Positions 56,438 through 64,000 of a stretch of DNA of 64,000 bases are shown in pieces (position 1 is the stretch's first letter; the number at the start of each line of letters is the position of its first letter). Under the pieces are notes generated by a model. The model saw only the letters and a list, made by a program, of their open reading frames with translations, had not been told where the DNA came from and ran no database searches. A program made the translations under genes and the position numbers. Source of the DNA: Callorhinus ursinus. Lineage: Eukaryota > Chordata > Mammalia > Carnivora > Otariidae. Location of the stretch: NCBI RefSeq assembly GCF_003265705.1, contig NW_020312966.1:22706898-22770897 (forward strand). Direction: 5' to 3'.

Positions 56438-58314
56438 CTAGCACAACCACTTTTCTCATTGATGTCAGTGAGTTTGCCTTCCCTTGGTTTCCCTGGTTGT
56501 GTATGTAGGGTCAAGGGCATCGGGGTCAACATTCCTAGAATCAGTTCTTTCTTCTACAGCTCCTTTCATGTGCAATTCCAACTTCATTCCCAGTGTTACC
56601 ATGTTTTGTTTCTTTGCTGGACTTCCATATTTGTTGGCATATTTCCAACCTCAGGTATCTGTTTTTGTGCAATGTCACCCAGTTTTAGCACTGAGTGATA
56701 AGAAGGAAACACAACTACGTGCTTTACTGTCTGTGTGTGGACTGAACCACTGCTGTGTTGGGACCAACCATCAGACTTCAAAAGCAGTGACGTGATTGGT
56801 CAGAAGCATGGATGCTCATTTGTTATGATGTCATGATTGGTGGGCTGAAGAGGGGCCAGCTAAGCCTGTACCTTTTGCAATTACTCACAGTTAGTATATG
56901 TGGTACTTGAAGCTTGAATGTACCATGTAGGCACTTGTGTTGTTTAACTAAATCAGGATAACTGAAATCTGTGCATGTCACAACCAGGCAAAGCAAGGGC
57001 TGTCTGTTCTGGGATCTGAGTACACAAGGAGGTTGAATAATTGAAAACTATCAGTTTTGAAAAGCCTTGCGGAGAGGAGGAATGAGTGTTTAAAGTAATA
57101 ATAAAGTTTTTAAAAAAACACACATTAAACAAAGGAAAAATGTTATTGAACCCATATGGACAATTCCATGCAATATGTGATTAAGAAGTACTAGCAAATG
57201 GGAGATGATATAAAAGAAATACCCTCTTATCCTGAATTTATGTGACAAAAGGAGACCCCTAAAGAAATCAGTATGGATGGCTACAGAGAAAGGGTTTGGG
57301 GGAAGCCAGCCAAGAGATGTGCATGGAACATAAAGACAGTTTTATAAAGGCAAAACATGCTAGAATTTTTTTCCCATAAAGCCCTTGAATTATGATAAAT
57401 GTGAGTGCTATGTACGTATATTTGGAAAACCAACTGTGCCTTCTGCTTTAGTTGCCTTTTTTCCACCAATAATTTCTTAAACAATATTCTATTTCCACAG
57501 CATAGCTCTGTCACCGTAGTGTAGCCAAGCTTTTCTTTGACAAATCAAGTACTAAATAATTCACTGGTGCTCTGAGGGGAAAAATAGCCACAGCACACTG
57601 CTACAGAAAGTTTCCCTTCCTCATAAACAGAACAGCTTAGTACAGATATGCAGAAGCACGTCCTCTCCGTGGGTAAGCACCTTCGAAATGAATCAGGATG
57701 GAATGTATGTATTAGGAGGGAGCTGGGCCCACTGGTCAGCAGTCTGCTCATCTTATTAATTCATCTTTGCTGCCATTGTTCTTTAACTGAGGTGAATGGT
57801 GTTATATTGGCTTAATTAGCTGGGCATAAAATACAGTCTTTCACTAAAGAAAGATAGTTTTTAAGTAAGAACCGATAGTAATTCACAGGTTTGTTTTATG
57901 TATTTTCAATCCCTTTATTTCAGATAGTTTTCTTGTATATTCGTAAAAGAGACAGGAGCCGATAGGATGGTAGGGAGAGAATACAAGTGCTTGAATAAGA
58001 AAACAATGTTGATACAGAACGGTTGTAACGGCTGTTTGCAAGGCTTCAAATACATTGGACGTGGGAATACATAGTAAGAATATGGATATCACGGCCATCA
58101 CTAATGAGGACATGAAAAAGGTAAAACCATTTAAAAAAATATATTGCCTTTCCTCAAAATCCAAAGAATGGAGTCAATGAAATTGGATTCTATTTTAAAA
58201 GCACCACCAATGTTTTTGCTAAATAAATGCATATATCTTTCTCTCCCACGTATGAGGTACAAAACGAGTTGAAGAAATAATGTATATCGTCATAAGATAT
58301 TTATGTTGCATATC
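56438..58314. other. Unique non-coding DNA, 1.9 kb
   Basis: Contains several 60-100-codon open frames on both strands, none with a recognisable domain. No repeat was named. Confidence 0.45.
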
Positions 58315-58480
58315 TCCAGGGGTCTTGAAGTGCTTGACAAAATTCATACCATTAATTCTTCCTCTATCCCTGTGAGATGGGAAGCAAGCAGACATTATTA
58401 GACAATAATATAACTAATGTGCATCTGTGGAAGCAGGAGGGGCTGGTGAGTCTTCCAAGGAGCCCCGGATCAGCTGCTTT
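58315..58480 (-). repeat. MIR SINE fragment, antisense (degraded)
   Basis: GTCTTGAAGTGCTTGACAAAATTC, CCATTAATTCTTCCTCTATC and CCTGTGAGATGGGAAGCAAG resemble the reversed MIR 3' half. The remainder is poor. Confidence 0.5.
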
Positions 58481-59104
58481 TCTGCCTTTGGGGGAAGAAG
58501 AATGGCTGCGGGGAAACGGCTCTTTCCTGAATCTTCCCGTGCCTTCCCCTGTGCTGGGACTTCTCTTGCCTCCAGTTCTTCAAGAACTAAATTTATCTAA
58601 GTAACTCCCTAACCTGCATACAAAGATGAATCTTCCAGTAAGTGAACTTGCTGTCTCTCTTCTACTTGCTCTTGCCCACCTCCTGATAGCAGATTGTCCT
58701 GTAGCTTGAGTCTCTGTGTCCATCACCAGTCCCTAAGCCATGACGGTCACTACATGGTACCTCTCCGGCCCCATCTCCACGGACTCCGAAGGAATCAGAG
58801 CCCTCTTAATTTTCTCTCCACTATTTCTGCAAATCCACACAGGTTGTGCCTCTTAAATGTTGATCCCTTGCAAATTCAAGTCCTTTTGAATGCCTATTGA
58901 AGAACTCTTTTTAGGATTCTCTACAACGACATTGCTTCTCCTTCCCCACTGGGCGGCGGCAGGTTGGTTGTAACAAAGGAGCAACTGCGTATATAACGTG
59001 GCATTCTATTCAGAATCATCTCTGCCCTGACTTCGGCCTCTGGAGGATGGTGGCATCATCTTAACAACTGAATCTCTGTGATAAGAATCATGTTATACTT
59101 ACCG
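58481..59104. other. Unassigned non-coding DNA
   Basis: About 620 bp, C-rich around 58690-58850; a degraded L2 body is possible but not supported. Confidence 0.4.
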
Positions 59105-59290
59105 TGGGTTTTGCAATATACTAAACTCTTTACGTTCGCTGCCACATAAAATGCTTTTGAGGCTGGTATTTTGATTATATGCATTTTTCTGCTTAAAGAG
59201 ACATTAAGCTCTGATTTTAAATTGTCCGCCATCACAGTTGTGGACTAGAACTCAAACCCATGATTCTTTCCCTATGAGTTGTTATGTTCT
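59105..59290 (-). repeat. MIR SINE fragment, antisense (degraded)
   Basis: TTTTGAGGCTGGTATTTTGA near 59155, GCTTAAAGAGACATTAAGCTC near 59192, TGGACTAGAACTCAAACCCATGATTC near 59242 keep the reversed MIR order. Confidence 0.6.
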
Positions 59291-60509
59291 GAACCGCTAA
59301 ATTTTAATGCTGCTAAAAATTGTGTTTGCCGGCCAGTGTTAAGGTATACATTTTTTATTATTAATAAGTAATTTCAAGAGGGCAAGAGGGCAATTCAAAA
59401 TTGAGGTGTCCTAACACCTCAGTTAAGTAAGAAGCCAAACTTCTTATAGTTTTTCTTTTTCCATCATCACAAAAATATATATATGTTTTATGCTGTGGCA
59501 GAATGAACTTGACTTACGTCTCACCGCGATATACCTGCTGGTATATACTGTTGATAGCGCAATCATATTTCCAACAAATATATTTGCTCCCCACCCCACC
59601 TGTAACTTGAAACCTTGCATTATTAGAAACAGGTTTCACTCCATCATGATGTGTATGAGGTGACAAAAGGGCACAAGATGAATAAGTAGAAGCAGGAAAA
59701 AGACCTCAGCTTCCTGACATTTGGAAGAAGACACAAAATGTCCCTGTTGCTTTCCTATCAAGCAAAGAACACACCAGATTGGTGTGTTAGCTGTTTCAGC
59801 AATATGCATGGCAGCGAGTTATTGCTTGGTCTTTTCTTTCAGTACTGAAGTTTAGGTAAAACATGAGAATAATATTATCATTAGGTCAGAAGAAATCATG
59901 TATTTGGTATCAAGGCTTCTCTCACTACTTAAGTAGCATATAGAACATAAGCCCAGTGAATTGTGACTGTGCCCTGTAATTTATTTAAATTTGCTTTCAC
60001 TCTCCTGGAAGTCTTAGGGGATTATTTGCAGAATTATTGTTTTGCAAAATACAGGTAATGTGGGGGTATTAAGAATTCATCTCTCAGAGCTTCACACCCA
60101 CACCCGTTTAATTTCAGACAGCAAGGATATGAATGATCACAGGCCTTCGGGGTCTCAGCTTTCAGGGGTGTGTTACAAAAAAATCAAACCAAAAGGACCA
60201 AATCAAAAGGATGGGTAAAGTGGGCTGAAGGATGTTGGTCACATTATTCACAGCCATTGTTTCAAACACCAGGAGTTTATCCCAAACCAGAAGATAGATA
60301 CTAATTTCCCTTTGGCTCTTACTCTTATGTTCTTCTGAATTTTATTGAAAAGATGAATCTGTGCATTGCTGATTCTTTTTGACTATATTCCCCTCAACGA
60401 CATTGGTTTATTTATAATTTCTAAGTGCTCAGTTTGTGTCAAGGAAAAGCAAGTTATCTTCTGCCTAAAAATATAATTTCATGTATTAAAATCCATAATT
60501 TTCACTCTA
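59291..60509. other. Unique non-coding DNA
   Basis: About 1.2 kb. No repeat family or coding frame recognised. Confidence 0.5.
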
Positions 60510-61076
60510 CAAGATTTCCTTCTTTTTTAAAGCCGGATAAAATTCCATTGTATGTCTATGCCACAGTGGTTTTTTTTTAAATTTTTATTGTTATGTTAAT
60601 CACCACACATTACATCATTAGTTTTTGATGTAGTGTTCCATGATTCATTGTGCATAACACCCAGTGCTCCACGCAGAACGTGCCCTCTTTAATACCCATC
60701 ACCAGGCTAACCCATCCCCCCACCCTCCTCCCCTCCAGAAACCTCAGTTTGTTTTTCAGAGTCCATCATCTCTCCTGGTTCGTCTCCCCCTCTGACTTAC
60801 TCCCCTTCATTCTTCCTCTCCTGCTATCTTCTTCTTTTTCTTTTTTCTTAAAATATGTTGCGTTATTTGTTTCAGAAGTACAGATCTGTGATTCAACAGT
60901 CTTGCACAATTCACAGCGCTCACCATAGCACATACCCTCCCCAATGTCTATCACCCAGCCACCCCATCCCTCCCACCCCCCACTCCAGCAACCCTCAGTT
61001 TGTTTCCTGAGATTAAGAGTTCCTCATATCAGTGAGGTCATATGATACATGTCTTTCTCTGATTGACTTATTTCAC

Positions 61077-61658
61077 TCAGCATAACACCCTCCAGTTCCA
61101 TCCACGTCGTTGCAAATGGCAAGATCTCATTCCTTTTGATGGCTGCATAATANNNNNNNNNNNNNNNNNNNNNNNNNNNNNNNNNNNNNNNNNNNNNNNN
61201 NNNNNNNNNNNNNNNNNNNNNNNNNNNNNNNNNNNNNNNNNNNNNNNNNNNNNNNNNNNNNNNNNNNNNNNNNNNNNNNNNNNNNNNNNNNNNNNNNNNN
61301 NNNNNNNNNNNNNNNNNNNNNNNNNNNNNNNNNNNNNNNNNNNNNNNNNNNNNNNNNNNNNNNNNNNNNNNNNNNNNNNNNNNNNNNNNNNNNNNNNNNN
61401 NNNNNNNNNNNNNNNNNNNNNNNNNNNNNNNNNNNNNNNNNNNNNNNNNNNNNNNNNNNNNNNNNNNNNNNNNNNNNNNNNNNNNNNNNNNNNNNNNNNN
61501 NNNNNNNNNNNNNNNNNNNNNNNNNNNNNNNNNNNNNNNNNNNNNNNNNNNNTGTTAATTTTAGCCATTCTGACTGGTGTGAGGTGGTATCTCATTGAGG
61601 TTTTGATTTGGATTTCCCTGATGCCGAGTGATGTTGAGCACTTTTTCATGTGTCTGTT
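61077..61658 (-). pseudogene. L1 ORF2 C-terminal fragment, interrupted by Ns
   Basis: On the - strand the right-hand part encodes [20 protein letters not shown] and [14 protein letters not shown], and the left-hand part beyond the gap encodes the MQPSKGMRSCHLQ frame antisense to the usual IKRNEILPFA stretch. In copy 1-1802 these two parts lie 319 bases apart. It starts inside ORF2 because of 5' truncation, so it is non-coding today. Confidence 0.85.
61153..61552. other. Assembly gap, 400 N, inside the nested L1
   Basis: Exactly 400 Ns, the same size as the gap at 27730. It lies wholly within one L1 insertion; comparison with 1364-1682 of the window predicts about 319 missing bases. Open frames that span it on either strand are artefacts. 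Confidence 0.99.
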
Positions 61659-62269
61659 TATGCCACAGTGTTTTTTTTTTTTAATCCATTTATCCACTAA
61701 TGGACATTAAGTTGTTTCCACATTTTGACTGTTGTGAATAGTGCTGGAATGATCATGCCAATGTTAATATGTCTTTGAAATCCTTATCTCAAAAAAGAGG
61801 GAATCCTGCAATATGCAACAACATGGATGAACCTGGAAGATATTATGCTAAATGGAATAAGCCAGTGACTGAAGGACAAATCCACCTACAGGAAGTTATC
61901 TAATAAGCTCATGGGAGCAAAGAATAGAACTGTGGTTGCCAGGGGTTAGGAGGAGGGGGAAACAGGGAGTTGCTAATCAATGGGTATGAAATTTTAGTTA
62001 AGTGAGTAAATAACTTCTGGAGATCTGTAGAACACTGTACCTATATATAATAATACTTGTAAGTATTGGATACTTGAAATCTGTTAAGAGGCTATGTCTC
62101 ATCTTAACTGCTCTTACCACAGTGAACTAAAATAAGAAAAAGATTTTTCTAATGTAATAAAGAAGAGTAGGTTAAGGAGTAGACTAATCTACTAATTACT
62201 AATCAATGCTAATTACTAATGAGTGATCATATATGAAAATAAATGATAAAGAGCGACTAATATTATTTT

Positions 62270-64000
62270 AAATTTATTCAAGTAATATTTACTTACCAGT
62301 TATTATGTGTTCAATTCTTTGTAAGACATTGGATGAAAAATTACAGTCATTGGTTCAAGAAGTTTAAGTTCATACACAAATCACAGTAGATACTCAAAGG
62401 ACTAATTCATCAATTATGCTTGGGATGGAGTCTGGGAAAGATAACAGTTGTTGACAATTGAGTCTTAAAAAGTGAAAAATAGTGTGAGATGAAAGAGTGA
62501 AGTGAAGAGATTTTTAGACTAAAAATACTTTTAAAGGCATGAAGATATGACACGATTCGGGGTCTTCGAATGTTTTAGTGTGACTGGGACAAGCAGGGAG
62601 TGAGGTGGGGGAAGTAAAACCTAGACTCCTTGGTGATGAGGTTGAGGGGAACATGCTAGGTCTTCATTCTGGAAGGCAGGCTAAAAAATTTAATACTTAT
62701 TCTGTGGTAATAAAAAGGTACCCAAAGATTACAACAGAAGCATATGATATAATGGTCTTTGCCTCAGTAATAAAATGATAGCAGCAACATGGAGGGTGGA
62801 TGGATTAGGGGGAGAGTTTGGGGGACCCCTCATGGTACCTTTTCAGCAGTCTAGACCAGAGGTGATAAAGGCTTGCATGGAAGCCGCAGGAGGACAAATG
62901 AAGAGAAGGAGAGAAAACTAAGAATTAAGTAGTAGTATAATTGGAGAGGAATTAATAACCAATTACATGTAGATTATGAAGAAGGGAGAAAAATTAGTAA
63001 TGGCTGAATTAACTGGTTTAGGTTACTGTGTTGATGTAGTACTCATTAAAGAGGGACAAGAAATTTCAGAATATAAACGGATCCCAGGGAAAATAATGAA
63101 TTCAATTTTGGAAAAATTCATAATGGGAGATTCATAATTTAGAAGTGAGGCAACTCATCAGAGCTAGATTTAAGAGTCATTAGCATTTATGTGGTAATGA
63201 AATCAGATTAAGATCGTCAAGGGATCATATAGGAAAGGCAGTAGAGAACCAAGGATAAACACCAGGAAGCACCATCATTTTAAAGACAGGTAAAGCGGGA
63301 AGAAAAATGGTCAGAAAGAACCAGAGAGAGGACAGCCACCAAAGAAAAGGTCTTCTAAAATCCAGGAAAAGGTCAAGAGAACCGAACGCTTAAAAGAAAA
63401 TACCTTAAGAATCGAAGTATGTCCATTGGTTTTAGCAATGACTGACTTAGCAGCACTGGTGAGGATCGGAACCAGATGAAATGTTGGGAGAAGTATATGA
63501 AATGTAAACAGGTGGAGAGAGTGAGGCTAAAAGCAGTAGAATCTTGTCTGTGCGGGAGGAGAGGGGGCAGATACCAAGAGAAGAAGTGGATGTCAGACAG
63601 TAAACGTGACTTCATCACACTCAGCATTTGAGAAAAACAACAACAACAACTGGAAGAAAGGTAATGGATTAAGTTGTGTGGGAGATGGAATACTTCATGG
63701 AAAGGATCCAGGAGACACTGGAGAGGAGAGGAATGACACGTGTGGTTGGAAGCCTCCGCCTTCAAGCAGGTGGGGAGAAGGTGGAATGGCGATTTCAATG
63801 CTCTCCTGATGGGTGGAGGCCAGGAGGTAGGAGAGTCCCTGCCTGGAGTCTGCTCTCCCCCCTGTGCAGGTGCTTTCCACGGTATTATTGGCTGGGGGAG
63901 GGGAGGGGGGGCGGGCTCGATCGGAAAGATTAAAGTTTAGAATAGCCACTGAGAGACAAGGTAGAGAAAATTAACCAAGGGAGCACGGGAACACTGGCTG
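62270..64000 (-). repeat. Long L2 LINE, antisense, runs off the window end
   Basis: It starts with a reversed L2 terminus (AATTTATTCAAGTAATATTTAC near 62271; TTCTTTGTAAGACATTGGATG near 62316). It continues through GGCAGGCTAAAAAATTTAATACTTATTCTG (62672-62701), TTTTCAGCAGTCTAGACCAGAGGTGATAA (62840-62868), CATTGGTTTTAGCAATGACTGAC near 63424, to TTTAGAATAGCCACTGAGAG near 63936. Phrase order matches L2 from the 3' end back into its coding region, over about 1.7 kb. All frames are broken. Confidence 0.72.
63894..63915 (+). other. Four-tract G-quadruplex motif
   Basis: G5-A-G4-A-G7-C-G3: four G-tracts separated by single-base loops, which is the canonical form of a very stable quadruplex. It lies in the L2 remnant. 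Confidence 0.85.

Larger units (their letters stand above)
60557..61670 (-). mobile_element. Younger L1, antisense, nested, with TSD and internal gap
   Basis: The body at 60569-61658 reads in reverse as the same L1 subfamily as 1-2275: poly(T), 3' UTR outer block (60600-60775), A/G-rich spacer, inner block (about 60860-61040), end of ORF2, N gap, then more ORF2 up to GTGTCTGT. Target repeats TATGCCACAGTG occur at 60557-60568 and 61659-61670, each followed by T-rich sequence, so the full TSD may be about 20 bp. The insertion is 5'-truncated. Confidence 0.93.
60510..62140 (+). mobile_element. Old twin-primed L1, host of a nested younger L1
   Basis: Excluding the insertion at 60569-61658, the flanks 60510-60568 and 61671-61790 form one antisense ORF2-end segment (AGCCGGATAAAATTCCATTG; AATCCATTTATCCACTAATGG). 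From 61791 the orientation switches to sense (GCAACAACATGGATGAACCTGG) and runs to a 3' UTR end GAAATCTGTTAAGAGGCTATG near 62082. Both parts abut at the same ORF2 position and share AAAAAAGA(A)GG, as expected for twin priming. Divergence is high, so it is an old L1. Confidence 0.82.

Noticed and set aside
57883..58164. 93-codon - frame with hydrophobic segments
   Set aside because: The hydrophobic run is typical of AT-rich translated DNA; no signal peptide pattern or known family was seen.

Overview
The window looks like vertebrate intergenic or deep intronic DNA from a carnivoran mammal. I found no intact protein-coding gene, no spliced-gene signature, no true tRNA or rRNA gene and no CRISPR array. 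The lineage call rests on the youngest repeats. There are thirteen tRNA-Lys-derived CAN-SINEs, recognisable by the GCCTGGGTGGCTCAGT head, a CT-rich tail and AATAAA plus poly(A), and there are carnivoran L1 3' ends. No copy of the dog-type young SINE (head with GCGCAGCGGTTT) is present. Together with the SINE tail variants, this points to an arctoid carnivoran (bear, pinniped or mustelid group) rather than a dog or cat. That is inference, not proof.

Layout. 1-2275 is the 3' half of a young L1 on the + strand, with ORF2 from the RT FADD motif onward, broken by one stop and one frameshift. It abuts an old antisense L1 (2276-3590) and an antisense LTR (3888-4372). 7.2-8.5 kb holds a short L1 3' end and two SINEs. 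9.2-12.8 kb is dominated by ancient MIR and L2 copies, with L2 inserted in L2. 13.9-16.5 kb has an LTR, a MIR and a 5'-truncated L1. 16.9-25.2 kb is largely unique; 21.72-22.15 kb contains clustered palindromic factor-like sites and is my best candidate for a conserved regulatory element. 25.3-29.5 kb has three SINEs and a 400-N gap. 29.6-37.2 kb is mostly unique, with L2 pieces. 37.3-38.6 kb is a twin-primed (5'-inverted) L1 carrying a later SINE. 40.7-45.2 kb has two LTR regions and an old antisense L1 split by one of them. 45.5-49.7 kb has DNA transposons (one a clear MER5A), a short SINE, an L1 tail nested in L2, and a MIR. 51.8-56.4 kb has a MIR, an L2 end and a cluster of five SINEs in 3.6 kb. 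58.3-60.5 kb has MIR remnants. 60.5-62.1 kb is an old twin-primed L1 with a younger antisense L1 nested in it, the latter holding a second 400-N gap. 62.3-64.0 kb is a long antisense L2.

The features are not a gene system. They are a layered record of retrotransposition, readable from target-site duplications (TSDs), nesting and inversions. I did not find convincing evidence of a new biological system. The most interesting items are a tandemly duplicated L1 3' UTR with loss of the inner poly(A) signal, two independent twin-priming events, a paralogue-based estimate that the second gap is about 319 bp rather than 400, and the candidate regulatory element near 22 kb. Family names were assigned by eye from remembered repeat structure; boundaries of ancient repeats are approximate.
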